Origin: Exiguobacterium artemiae 255-15
GTDB lineage: Bacteria; Bacillota; Bacilli; Exiguobacteriales; Exiguobacteriaceae
Length of the DNA: 64,000 nucleotides
Reading direction: 5' to 3'
Assembly: GCF_000019905.1 (NCBI RefSeq)
Contig: NC_010556.1
Span: 1,886,001 to 1,950,000, forward strand
The notes beneath the pieces were generated by a model that had not been told where the DNA came from, did not search any database, and saw only the letters and a list, made by a program, of their open reading frames with translations. Position 1 is the stretch's first letter. Each line of letters opens with the position of its first letter. A program made the translations under genes and the position numbers. Shown here piece by piece: positions 1 to 8,785 of this stretch.

Positions 1-1168
1 CTCGCCACGTGGCCACATCCCGGGTATGATACCGCGGATTTTCTTCCTGTTTATACGTCGTTTCATGTTCTTCATCCAAAATGATGACACCGATATTCGT
101 CAACGGTGCAAAAATCGCAGAACGTGCCCCGACCACGACATCAACTTCTCCGTGGGAAATTTTCCGCCATTCATCGTATTTTTCACCTAACGACAGACCG
201 CTGTGCAGCACAGCCACCCGATCCCCGAACCGGCGTTTAAAACGTTTGACCATCATCGGCGTCAAACTGATTTCCGGTACGAGCAAAATCGCTTGGCGCC
301 CCCGCTGAAGCATTGTATGAATCGATTCCAAATAGACTTCCGTTTTCCCGCTGCCGGTCACCCCGTGGAGTAAAAACGTACTCGTCTCTTCCGATGCCGT
401 GATCGCATCGACCGCATCCTGCTGATGTGTCGTCAGGGTGGACGGAACAAAGATATCTTGGACGAGATGTTCGTACGGATTGCGATTTACATCAATTGTC
501 TCGACCGTAATGACACCTTTTTTCTCTAAACTGTTAAGGATGCTGACAGTCAAATCCAGTTCATGCATCACTTCACTCCATAACACTTCCGGACGTGCCA
601 TCAGATACTCACGGAGCAGAATCTGTTTTGTCGCTTGTTTCGATAATTCAATCGTCGAATCGAGCAGACGAATCCGCTTGTCGGTTTTGGACGTCTTCTT
701 TTCTTTGACGATCGGTTGCAGTCGGATATCCCCATTTTGGGCAGCCACTAATATCTGTTGTTGGACCTCACTCGGAAACTGGCTGATTTTCTTCTGGTTC
801 CAGTGAATCAGCCGCGGATTTTCCGCCAAAATCAGTTTATCATAACTGACTTTCAAAGCAGCGGGCAACATCGCAAGTAGTGCCGTTGCCTGATAGCAAA
901 GGGTCGTCTCGGACAGGTAACTCGATAGTTGGAGCAATTCTTCCGTGTACGTCGGTGTCTCATCGAGAACGCGTACAATCGGTTTGATGCGCGCGAGATC
1001 CGTCTCGTCCTTCACGGCTACGACGATTCCGAGCAACGCCCGCGGACCGAACGGCACTTCGACACGCATACCGGGAACAACGAGATCACGCCATAAATCC
1101 GGTACTTCATAATCAAATGGCCGGTCGACCGTCGCCGCCGCGACATCGACGATGACTTCGGCAATCAT
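1..1168 (-). CDS. priA: Primosomal protein N' (replication restart helicase PriA), partial
   Basis: PriA is the 3'-5' helicase that restarts stalled replication forks. Only the N-terminal half (about 389 codons) lies here; the rest runs off the left edge. The translation begins MIAEVIVDVAAATVDRPFDY, typical of the PriA DNA-binding domain. Walker A reads GVTGSGKTE and the Walker B box DEEH, both near the truncated end. The zinc-binding cysteines and C-terminal helicase lobe are outside the window. The ATG at 1168 overlaps the coaBC stop by 4 nt (ATGA), so the two genes are translationally coupled. The gmk-rpoZ-coaBC-priA order matches Bacillus subtilis. Confidence 0.95.
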   Translation of the reverse strand, partial: MIAEVIVDVAAATVDRPFDYEVPDLWRDLVVPGMRVEVPFGPRALLGIVVAVKDETDLARIKPIVRVLDETPTYTEELLQLSSYLSETTLCYQATALLAMLPAALKVSYDKLILAENPRLIHWNQKKISQFPSEVQQQILVAAQNGDIRLQPIVKEKKTSKTDKRIRLLDSTIELSKQATKQILLREYLMARPEVLWSEVMHELDLTVSILNSLEKKGVITVETIDVNRNPYEHLVQDIFVPSTLTTHQQDAVDAITASEETSTFLLHGVTGSGKTEVYLESIHTMLQRGRQAILLVPEISLTPMMVKRFKRRFGDRVAVLHSGLSLGEKYDEWRKISHGEVDVVVGARSAIFAPLTNIGVIILDEEHETTYKQEENPRYHTRDVATWR

Positions 1169-2355
1169 TGTAATGCCTCCGTGAACTGTTCAATCAATGC
1201 GGCTGCCAATCGGGTTTTCGATTGTTGATCATAATGAACGGCCGGATGATTATTCCCGTAAACCGTGACTTGATTCTCATCACTTGAAAAACCGATGTCT
1301 GCACGGGAGACATCATTTGCGACGATGAAATCCGCCTGTTTTCGAATCAGTTTTTGTTGCGCATGTTTTTCCAGATTTTCAGTTTCGGCTGCAAACCCTA
1401 CTAAAATCTGGTTTGTCTTCCGCTCACCAAGCGTACGTAAGATATCTGTCGTCTCTTCCAGTTCAATCCGTAACGGTCCGTCAATTTTCTTTTGTTTGCG
1501 GTCATACCGGACGGTCGGACGATAATCTGCCACCGCCGCTGCCATGATGACCAGATCCTGTTTGTCATAGTCAGCTAACATCGCTTCAAGCATCTCGTCA
1601 CCGGACTCGACAGCCTTCGTCGTTATACCGGTCGGCAAGGCTTCTCGAACCGGACCATGAACAAGCGTGACGGTTGCTCCGGCATCCCGGGCCGCTTCTG
1701 CAAGTGCAATGCCCATTTTACCGGACGAATCGTTCGTCAAATAACGAACCGGATCAATCCGTTCGACGGTCGGACCGGCACTGATCAGGACATGGCGATT
1801 CGCGAGCGGTTTCGGTTGGAACAAGCCGGATAACGTTTCGACCAACTCTTCCGGTTCAGGCAACCGTCCCTTTCCGATCCAGCCACATGCCAAGTTACCG
1901 ACTCCGGGTGCGATCAAGTGGACTCCGTCTGCCATCAGCCGTTCCATATTTCGCACCGTCGCCGGATGTTCGAGCATATTGACGTTCATCGCCGGAGCAA
2001 CAACGACCGGACACGTCGCTGCTAAAATCGTCGTCGTAATAAAATCATCGGCGATTCCGTGCGCAAGTTTCGCAATCAGATTCGCCGTCGCAGGAGCCAC
2101 GACAATCAAATCAGCTTCATCTGCTAAATCGATGTGGGCAATCTTGGATGCATCATGCTCAATGAAGACATCATCATAGACCGGTTTCCGCGTCAGCGCG
2201 GCAAACGTCGTTTTCCCGACGAATTGTTGGGCATTCTTCGTCATCGCGACTTGAACGTTCGCTCCGGCCTGAACGAGTTTCGATGCCAAAGCCGCCGCTT
2301 TGTACGAGGCGATTCCTCCTCCGACACATAATAAAATGTTACGATTCGTTAGCAT
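1165..2355 (-). CDS. coaBC: Bifunctional phosphopantothenoylcysteine decarboxylase / phosphopantothenate-cysteine ligase
   Basis: This enzyme catalyses two successive steps of coenzyme A synthesis: joining of cysteine to 4'-phosphopantothenate, then decarboxylation to 4'-phosphopantetheine. The N-terminal half is the flavin-dependent CoaC domain (NILLCVGGGIASYKAA at the start, PAMNVNMLEHPAT around residue 117). The C-terminal half is the CoaB ligase domain (SAGPTVERIDPVRYLTNDSSG). The predicted 396 aa is the normal fused length. I chose the ATG at 2355 because AAGGAGG lies just upstream; the frame is open further upstream to 2409 but that extension has no ribosome-binding site. It overlaps priA by 4 nt downstream. 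Confidence 0.96.
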   Translation of the reverse strand: MLTNRNILLCVGGGIASYKAAALASKLVQAGANVQVAMTKNAQQFVGKTTFAALTRKPVYDDVFIEHDASKIAHIDLADEADLIVVAPATANLIAKLAHGIADDFITTTILAATCPVVVAPAMNVNMLEHPATVRNMERLMADGVHLIAPGVGNLACGWIGKGRLPEPEELVETLSGLFQPKPLANRHVLISAGPTVERIDPVRYLTNDSSGKMGIALAEAARDAGATVTLVHGPVREALPTGITTKAVESGDEMLEAMLADYDKQDLVIMAAAVADYRPTVRYDRKQKKIDGPLRIELEETTDILRTLGERKTNQILVGFAAETENLEKHAQQKLIRKQADFIVANDVSRADIGFSSDENQVTVYGNNHPAVHYDQQSKTRLAAALIEQFTEALQ

Positions 2356-2411
2356 GATGAATTCCTCCTTATTGAAAAAAACAGCCACAATGAGGAGTGG
2401 CTGCTTCAAAA

Positions 2412-2615
2412 TTAGTCTTGCGGTTGGTTCGTAACCACGACTTCACCAGAAAAGAGTTCTTCGAGCGCTTTTCCGACTGGTTTGTATGATTTCGGGTTCG
2501 CTACTTTCACGCGTTTCCCGTCTTGGATTTGACGTGCACGTTTTGCTGCAACCGTCACGATTGTGTATTTCGAAGGGACCGTCTTTTGAAGCTTGTCTAC
2601 TGATGGATATAACAT
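2412..2615 (-). CDS. rpoZ: DNA-directed RNA polymerase omega subunit
   Basis: This is the small subunit that stabilises the beta' subunit of RNA polymerase. The predicted 67-aa product begins MLYPSVDKLQ and carries SKYTIVTVAAKRARQI, the signature of omega. The open frame extends to 2750, but that part overlaps gmk in another frame. The ATG at 2615 has GGAGGT upstream, placed inside the end of gmk, and follows the gmk stop by one base (TAACATG). It is probably coupled to gmk and co-transcribed with coaBC and priA. The length is normal for a Firmicutes omega. Confidence 0.95.
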   Translation of the reverse strand: MLYPSVDKLQKTVPSKYTIVTVAAKRARQIQDGKRVKVANPKSYKPVGKALEELFSGEVVVTNQPQD

Positions 2616-2616
2616 G

Positions 2617-3273
<657 letters not shown>

Positions 3274-3275
3274 TC

Positions 3276-3305
3276 ATATTAGCAGTAGAGACAGGAAGTT
3301 CGCAA
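3276..3305 (-). promoter_or_regulatory. Candidate sigma-A promoter for gmk-rpoZ-coaBC-priA
   Basis: On the minus strand TTGCGA (3305-3300) is followed after 18 bp by TAATAT (3281-3276), about 40 bp upstream of the gmk start. A second possible -10 of the extended type, TGGTATGAT, lies further upstream near 3333-3343. Neither is a perfect match, so which one is used is uncertain. Confidence 0.45.
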
Positions 3306-3402
3306 GTGGTCTTTTTCAGCTCGACTGCTTAATCATACCATAACCGGGCACTTTCTGTTACCTTTAGAAAGTGGAAACGAAATCAGGAAAGAAGGTAATA
3401 TC

Positions 3403-5097
3403 ATGGCTTTTGACGGACTAATGACAACACGTGTCGTCCAGGAACTCCAACCGCTCGTTGGGGCACGGATTAATAAAATACACCAACCGTATGCACTCGA
3501 TTTAATTTTCAGTGTCCGGGCAGAACGAAAAAACGTGATGTTGCTCGCATCGGCCAATGCGATGTACGCGCGGCTTCATCTGACATCGGAGTCGACGAGC
3601 AATCCAAGCGAACCGCCGATGTTTTGTATGATGCTCCGAAAGCATCTCGAAGGCGGCTTCATCGAATCAATCGAGCAGCTCGGACGTGACCGGGTCATCT
3701 TAATGCGTGTCCGCTCACGAAATGAACTCGGGGATGAAGAAGCGAAAAAACTGTACATCGAACTGATGGGCCGCCATTCCAACATCCTCCTGACAGATGG
3801 ACAGGATAAAATCTTGGATGCGATCAAACATCTTCCGCTCAGCCAGAATACATTCCGGACCATCATGCCGGGTCTGCAGTATCACTTGCCGCCGGAACAA
3901 GATAAAGTCGATCCTCTGACCGGTGACATCGAACAGACGTTACACCGGATTGATTGGAACGCCGGAAAGATCGACCGTCAGTTATTAGGTTTGTTCAGTG
4001 GTTTTTCACCGCAAATCACTGCTGAAATCGTGTCGCGGGCCGGTCTTTCGAACCGGACATCACTTGCAGAGGCCATTCATTCCGTTCTGGATGAACTGAC
4101 AGGTCCTTATTATTTCCAACGTCTCGCAAACGGGAAGGAACGTTTCTCCCCTGTCGCGTTGCACTACGGGGAAATCGTTGAAGAAAAGACCTTTGCGACA
4201 AGCGGAGACGTCCTCGATGCGTTTTTCCACCAGAAATCAAATCGGGATCGCGTCAAACAACAGGCGGCTGACTTGGAGCGTTTCATCAAAAGCGAATATG
4301 ATAAAAATATTCTGAAACGTACGAAACTCGAACGTGACCTGGCTGCTACCGAAAAGATGGACGAATTGAAACACAAAGGCGAATTATTAACGACCTACCT
4401 GTATCAGCTCGAACGCGGTATGAAAGAGGCGACGGTCGTCGATTATTATGACGAAGACGGGAAGGAAATTACGATTTCCCTTGATCCCCGCTTTTCACCG
4501 AACGAAAATGCCCAGCGGTACTACAAACGTTACAACAAACTGAAGACTGCTAAAATCGAAGTCGCGAAGCAGCTCGAGAAAAACCAGCTCGAAATCAATT
4601 ATTTTGAGTCGCTACTGGCACAACTCGATGTCGCTTCTCCGGAGGATATTCGAGAGATGCGGGAAGAGCTCGTCGAAGAAGGATACGTCCGGGAACGCAG
4701 CAAAAAGAAAAAGAAACCTCTTATCCCTAAACTTGAGGCCTACCAATCTTCGACCGGGATTCCATTTTTTGTCGGCAAAAACAACAAACAAAATGATTAT
4801 GCGACGTTTAAATTCGGACGCCGGTCCGAGACATGGTTGCATACAAAAGATATCCCCGGTTCACATGTCATCATCCGCAGTGACCAGCCGGATGAGACCA
4901 CATTAAAAGAAGCCGCGGTGGTCGCCGCCTATTATTCCAAGGCCCGGGAATCGAGCCAGGTGCCGGTCGATTTCACAGAACTCCGTTACGTCAAAAAACC
5001 GAGTGGTGCCAAACCGGGATTCGTCATCTATACGGATCAAACGACACTTTACGTCACTCCAGATGCCGATCTTGTCCAGTCATTGCGGACACCTTAA
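3403..5097 (+). CDS. rqcH: Rqc2 homolog RqcH (NFACT family; older name fibronectin-binding protein FbpA)
   Basis: RqcH binds obstructed 50S subunits carrying peptidyl-tRNA and recruits alanyl-tRNA to add C-terminal alanine tails that mark the nascent chain for proteolysis. The 564-aa protein has an NFACT-N domain with Asp96-Arg97 (GRDRVIL), which aligns with the D97/R98 pair essential in B. subtilis RqcH. A long coiled coil spans roughly residues 270-420 and a C-terminal NFACT-R domain starts near residue 450 (TWLHTKDIPGSHVIIR). AAAGAAGGT lies upstream of the ATG. It is divergent from gmk, as in B. subtilis, and ends at a shared terminator. The fibronectin-binding name is historical. Confidence 0.93.
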   Translation: MAFDGLMTTRVVQELQPLVGARINKIHQPYALDLIFSVRAERKNVMLLASANAMYARLHLTSESTSNPSEPPMFCMMLRKHLEGGFIESIEQLGRDRVILMRVRSRNELGDEEAKKLYIELMGRHSNILLTDGQDKILDAIKHLPLSQNTFRTIMPGLQYHLPPEQDKVDPLTGDIEQTLHRIDWNAGKIDRQLLGLFSGFSPQITAEIVSRAGLSNRTSLAEAIHSVLDELTGPYYFQRLANGKERFSPVALHYGEIVEEKTFATSGDVLDAFFHQKSNRDRVKQQAADLERFIKSEYDKNILKRTKLERDLAATEKMDELKHKGELLTTYLYQLERGMKEATVVDYYDEDGKEITISLDPRFSPNENAQRYYKRYNKLKTAKIEVAKQLEKNQLEINYFESLLAQLDVASPEDIREMREELVEEGYVRERSKKKKKPLIPKLEAYQSSTGIPFFVGKNNKQNDYATFKFGRRSETWLHTKDIPGSHVIIRSDQPDETTLKEAAVVAAYYSKARESSQVPVDFTELRYVKKPSGAKPGFVIYTDQTTLYVTPDADLVQSLRTP

Positions 5098-5100
5098 AAA

Positions 5101-5157
5101 AAACGTCGTCTTCGCTCTTTTTCAATTGAAAAAGATTCACGAGGACGACGTTTTTTT
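5101..5157. terminator. Bidirectional intrinsic terminator between rqcH and the FUSC gene
   Basis: AAACGTCGTC (5101-5110) pairs with GACGACGTTT (5144-5153), flanked by an A-run on the left and a T-run on the right, so it can work for both convergent genes. The loop itself contains a perfect 18-bp palindrome at 5117-5134. The right edge overlaps the stop codon of the minus-strand gene. Confidence 0.9.
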
Positions 5158-6067
5158 ATTTCATTTTTTCCAGCTGTTCTCGGTAATCGAGCAAATGACC
5201 GTTGATGATATCGTCCACTTCACTGACTTCCTGGTCAAAGCTGAACATCGGCTGATCCCGGTCGTGTGAAAAAATCACATCATAATGATGGCTGAGCAGA
5301 AAATCGATTTCTTGTCCGAGTATCTTCTCCTGCTCGTCTGACATCGGCAAGTCGCGATGACTGGCGATACTTTCAAGCAGTAACAGAAGTTTGTCCTCCA
5401 GATCAACCAGCTGCTTCAATTGAATGAATGCTTTACTCTGACCGCTGGCGACAAGCGGATATTTCTGATCCTCCTGCAGCATGATAATCATTTCCTCATG
5501 CTTTAAAACCTGTTTGCGGACTGTCAGTAATTTTGCATCGTCTTTGACCAGACTGCGCCAGTCCTCCATCAATTGTTTGGTCGTCTTTTTGACGAACAAC
5601 AGTAAACGGTCTTCATAGTGAGGAGGAAACACGATGTAGTTGACGGCGACTGCGGATAAGACACCGACGACCGTCAATAAGGAACGCGTCAATGCATAAT
5701 GGACATAGTCAGCGGTTGGACTTTCAAACATCAGCACGATGGCAAAAGCGGCAAACGTCGACATATCGGTCCGCCCAATCATCGAGTTGAAGACAAGCGA
5801 CACGATGACGGCCAACCCGATCGTCAACGGATTCGCTCCGAGGGTCGCGACGACCGCGAGTCCACAGACTAAACCGAGAATCGTCCCTAAAATCCGGTTG
5901 AAGACGATTTTAAACGACCGGTGAATCGTCGGTTGCATGGCGACGATTGCGGCAACCGCTCCCATACCGGAATAAATTCCGAAGACATACCAAGAAAAAC
6001 TGAGGGCAATCGCTACAGCGATTCCGGTCTTGATTGTCCGGAGACCAATCCGAAATTGGAATTTCAC
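5156..6067 (-). CDS. FUSC/ArAE-family membrane protein (putative aromatic acid exporter, DUF939-like)
   Basis: The N-terminal half (residues about 10-170) is strongly hydrophobic with five or six predicted membrane segments. It begins MKFQFRIGLRTIKTGIAVAI, the typical entry into a FUSC/aromatic acid exporter membrane domain. The C-terminal half (about 175-303) is a charged, helical cytoplasmic domain (ending DYREQLEKMK). Family members are proposed to export aromatic acids, but the substrate here cannot be read from sequence. The start overlaps the stop of the upstream beta-rich gene by 4 nt, so the two are translationally coupled and may act together. Confidence 0.8.
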   Translation of the reverse strand: MKFQFRIGLRTIKTGIAVAIALSFSWYVFGIYSGMGAVAAIVAMQPTIHRSFKIVFNRILGTILGLVCGLAVVATLGANPLTIGLAVIVSLVFNSMIGRTDMSTFAAFAIVLMFESPTADYVHYALTRSLLTVVGVLSAVAVNYIVFPPHYEDRLLLFVKKTTKQLMEDWRSLVKDDAKLLTVRKQVLKHEEMIIMLQEDQKYPLVASGQSKAFIQLKQLVDLEDKLLLLLESIASHRDLPMSDEQEKILGQEIDFLLSHHYDVIFSHDRDQPMFSFDQEVSEVDDIINGHLLDYREQLEKMK

Positions 6068-6963
6068 TCGAGCGTCACCTGCCCGACTTCACTTTCGACA
6101 GTCACTTCCGGTTTTTCTTGTTTCGATAACTCAAATAAAGCGGTATCGTCGTCTTTTCGTTTCGTATACCGGTCTGACGCTTTGATGTCACCTTCCGTCG
6201 TTACAGCAATCGTACCGGCCGCTTTTGTTGGTTTCAATCGAACCGGGCCGTCAATCGTCGAGACGGATAAGTCCAGTTTGGCACCGTATTCGGATAAGTT
6301 AACTGATTCTGCGGTTACTTCCGCATGGACGGCATTCATATTCGTTGCTTTGACGTTACCTTGAGCTGTCAGGACGATATCGTCGGCGTCCATTTTGTTT
6401 ATATCCATCGTCTCAGCTGACATCCGGATTGATTTCGCATACACGCCCATTCCTTTAATGGACCGAGCGTCGACATCGATTCGATTCATGTAGTTCGGTA
6501 ACCCGACCTGAATTGAAAAATCACCCGGCTTCTCACTCGGACGGTTCCCAAGTCGTGCGGCAAACCCATCACGTCCTGTCACCGTCAATGTATTTCCTGA
6601 CGTCCCGATCTTTAATCGTTTTTGACTTGACGCACTATCAACCAATTTCAATTGAACGTTTCCGTCCGTACTCCGGACAAAGTTGATTGTACCGTTCGGT
6701 GCGTCGATCTGAAGCGTTTTATACCGGTTTGTTGTTTTAAACGCTTCTCCCCTTGATAAGGAATCCGTCGTCAAAAATAAGGTCACCGTATATAAAATCA
6801 TCAGACTTAAGATAACCGAACCGTAGACGATGAGCGGGCGGCGAATCGGTTTACGGGCACCGATCCGGTCGAATGAAGCCGTCATTTCCCGCCGTTTGTC
6901 TTTTAGTCGCGTAAACGATGATTGTTTCCGCTTTCGTTCTGTTCTGCTTGTGTTCTCCTTCAT
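6064..6963 (-). CDS. Membrane-anchored beta-rich protein, DUF4097-like
   Basis: A short basic cytoplasmic N-terminus is followed by one membrane segment (PLIVYGSVILSLMILYTVTL, about residues 42-62). The outer domain is rich in repeated short beta strands (IQVGLPNYMNRIDVDARSIK, VKATNMNAVHAEVTAE, TTEGDIKAS), the pattern of DUF4097/adhesin-like beta-helix proteins found beside envelope-stress systems. The start is the ATG at 6963 with GGAGGT upstream; the frame opens six codons earlier without a good site. It is translationally coupled to the downstream FUSC gene. The function is unknown; a role in envelope stress or transporter control is inference from the pairing. Confidence 0.65.
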   Translation of the reverse strand: MKENTSRTERKRKQSSFTRLKDKRREMTASFDRIGARKPIRRPLIVYGSVILSLMILYTVTLFLTTDSLSRGEAFKTTNRYKTLQIDAPNGTINFVRSTDGNVQLKLVDSASSQKRLKIGTSGNTLTVTGRDGFAARLGNRPSEKPGDFSIQVGLPNYMNRIDVDARSIKGMGVYAKSIRMSAETMDINKMDADDIVLTAQGNVKATNMNAVHAEVTAESVNLSEYGAKLDLSVSTIDGPVRLKPTKAAGTIAVTTEGDIKASDRYTKRKDDDTALFELSKQEKPEVTVESEVGQVTLE

Positions 6964-6990
6964 TGGTCTACCTCCATCCAATTCTCTCCC

Positions 6991-7020
6991 ATTATTCCGA
7001 ATTTATGATTCGTCTGTCAA
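6991..7020 (-). promoter_or_regulatory. Sigma-A promoter for the beta-rich/FUSC gene pair
   Basis: A perfect -35 TTGACA (7020-7015) is followed after 18 bp by AATAAT (6996-6991) on the minus strand, about 28 bp upstream of the ATG at 6963. Confidence 0.65.
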
Positions 7021-7083
7021 CATTCCTTCTTTATCATACGAAATTGTTCACATAATACCATCGGGCGGAAGATGGAGCATGAC

Positions 7084-7132
7084 AAAAAAACGAATCATTC
7101 TTTCCAAGCTTCCGGAAGAATGATTCGTTTTT
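7084..7132 (-). terminator. Intrinsic terminator after the UPF0173 hydrolase gene
   Basis: A near-perfect stem of about 17 bp (arms at 7088-7105 and 7114-7130) is followed on the minus strand by a run of seven T (7090-7084). It lies behind a second hairpin at 7133-7167. Confidence 0.88.
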
Positions 7133-7167
7133 AACAGTGCAAACCGGTCTGACTGGTTTGCACTGTT
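7133..7167. repeat. Perfect 13-bp inverted repeat directly after a stop codon
   Basis: AACAGTGCAAACC (7133-7145) and GGTTTGCACTGTT (7155-7167) form a perfect 13-bp stem with a 9-nt loop, three bases after the UPF0173 stop codon. On the minus strand it is followed by AAAAACG rather than a U-run, so it is not itself a terminator. It sits immediately in front of the true terminator. Confidence 0.8.
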
Positions 7168-7169
7168 AA

Positions 7170-7859
7170 TTACAGTTCGATTGACTCATCGATTTTCAAG
7201 GCTTGACCGGTTTGGCCCTGCGCTTCCAAATTCGCACAGAAAGCCGCGGCATCCTGCTTGATGAGATCAAACGTGTCGTAATGGACCGGCACAACCGTTT
7301 TCGCCTGCAACATGTCTGCTGCCACCAAGGCATCATCCGGACCCATCGTATAGTTATCACCGATCGGCAGGAACGCAAGATCGATGTCGTAATGTGCACC
7401 GTAGAGCGCCATATCACCAAACAGTGCCGTATCTCCCGCATGATAGATGACTTTATCTTCAATCGTCAATAAGAAGCCGGCCGGCATTCCCATGTACGTG
7501 ATCGTCTGTTTTTTTTCATCGATGATGCTTGAAGAATGGAACGCCTGCGTCATTTTGACTTTTCCGAACGGAAACTCAAACTGTCCGCCGAGATTCATCG
7601 GATGAACATTCAATCCTTTAAAGCTCAGGTACGTCGCCAGTTCATGTGTCGCGACAATCGTCGCGCCTGTCGCTTTGGCGATGTCTTCGGCATCCAGCAT
7701 ATGATCGGCATGCGCATGCGTTAACAGGATAAAGTCTGCTTTGACGTCTTCCGGTTTTGTCATCGCCTGATCGTTGCCGCTGAAAAACGGATCAATGACG
7801 ATGTGGTGCCCGTTCGTTTCGATCGTGACAGTAGACTGCCCGTGATAAGTCAGTTTCAT
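7170..7859 (-). CDS. UPF0173 metal-dependent hydrolase (metallo-beta-lactamase fold, YtkL-like)
   Basis: The 229-aa product has the metal-binding motif HAHADH at residues 48-53, a later AGDT motif ([12 protein letters not shown]) and PVHYDTFD near the C-terminus, as expected for the UPF0173 branch of the metallo-beta-lactamase fold. Members resemble YtkL/UlaG-type hydrolases; the substrate is not known. AGGAGGT is placed just before the ATG. It lies downstream of the hxlR-type gene on the same strand with a 40-nt gap and may share its transcript. It ends at a strong terminator. Confidence 0.9.
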
Positions 7860-7899
7860 CTAAAAGGACCTCCTGAGATTAGTGGTATCAACAAAGAAT

Positions 7900-8199
7900 T
7901 TAGTTCCCTTCTCCCCAGGCGCATAAACCTTTTATCGCAGGTTGCAGCGTATAAGCGGCATCTGTCAACCGGTACTCGACATGTAAGACAGCTTCGTCGA
8001 ATTCGATCCGTTCGACCATTCCGAGCCGTTCAAGTTCTTTCAATTGATCGGTCAACACTTTCCGTGAAATACCGGGAATTGCGCGTTGCAGTTCTAAAAA
8101 ACGTTTCGGACCATCTTCTAACGTGCAATATAACTGTGGACGCCATTTTCCGCCGATGATGGCGAGCGCCCGATTGACTGGGAACTGTTCTGTCGTCAT
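7900..8199 (-). CDS. HxlR-family winged-helix transcriptional regulator
   Basis: The 99-aa protein has the compact HxlR fold: ALAIIGGKWRPQLYCTLEDG at the start, then FLELQRAIPGISRKVLTDQL as the recognition region, then a wing (EYRLTDAAYTLQP). Many HxlR proteins sense quinones, aldehydes or disulfide stress through an N-terminal cysteine. Here that position is not cysteine; Cys25 and Cys93 are the only cysteines, so the sensing mode may differ. It is divergent from a VOC/oxidoreductase pair, a common layout in which the regulator controls its neighbours. GGAGAG lies upstream of the ATG. Confidence 0.88.
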   Translation of the reverse strand: MTTEQFPVNRALAIIGGKWRPQLYCTLEDGPKRFLELQRAIPGISRKVLTDQLKELERLGMVERIEFDEAVLHVEYRLTDAAYTLQPAIKGLCAWGEGN

Positions 8200-8284
8200 T
8201 GCTTTTGTCTCTCCTTCAGGTAGTTACTTCAAAGTGCGTACTATGCAGTCGAGTGTATCGTAAGTTATCGTAATCGTAAATCAG
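8200..8284. promoter_or_regulatory. Divergent regulatory region between hxlR-type gene and VOC/MDR pair
   Basis: This 85-bp gap holds a short dyad ACTTcaAAGT at 8226-8235 and three copies of ATCGTAA (8257-8263, 8267-8273, 8273-8279). These are candidate operator elements for the adjacent HxlR protein. No clear -35/-10 pair could be assigned on either strand. Confidence 0.4.
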
Positions 8285-8785
8285 TTGGATGTTATGACGT
8301 ACCCACGTAATTTCTCACACATCGGACTGTCTGTTCCGAATCTAGAACAAGCTATCTCATTTTACTCGGAGGTGATGGGCTGGTATATCATCATGGAACC
8401 GTCGGACGTCGTCGAGGATGACTCACCGATCGGGGTCATGTGTACGGATGTCTTTGGCGCCGGCTGGGGAAAATTCCGGATTGCTCATATGGCGACCGGC
8501 GACCGGGTCGGAATCGAGTTATTTGAATTCCCGAACAATGAACAACCAGACAACAATTTCGAATTCTGGAAGACCGGCATTTTTCATTACGCCATTCAGG
8601 ATCCGGATATCGAGGGCATGGTCGAAAAAATTGTTGCCCATGGTGGTAAACAACGGATGCCGATTCGCGAATATTATCCGGGTGAAAAACCTTACCGGAT
8701 GGTCTATTGCGAAGACCCGTTCGGTAACCTGGTCGAACTGTATTCCCACTCATATGAACTGACGTATTCGGAAGGAGCGTATTAA
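8285..8785 (+). CDS. VOC-family (glyoxalase/dioxygenase-fold) protein
   Basis: The 166-aa product begins with SHIGLSVPNLEQAISFYSEV, the classic first half of a vicinal-oxygen-chelate module, and ends with MVYCEDPFGNLVELYSHSYE, its C-terminal metal-binding strand. The His in SHIGLS and the Glu in NLVELYS are likely metal ligands. The start is either ATG at 8285 or ATG at 8294; neither has a strong ribosome-binding site. The stop overlaps the ATG of the next gene by one base. Likely roles are lactoylglutathione-lyase-like or ring-cleavage chemistry; the substrate cannot be told. Confidence 0.85.
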   Translation: MDVMTYPRNFSHIGLSVPNLEQAISFYSEVMGWYIIMEPSDVVEDDSPIGVMCTDVFGAGWGKFRIAHMATGDRVGIELFEFPNNEQPDNNFEFWKTGIFHYAIQDPDIEGMVEKIVAHGGKQRMPIREYYPGEKPYRMVYCEDPFGNLVELYSHSYELTYSEGAY

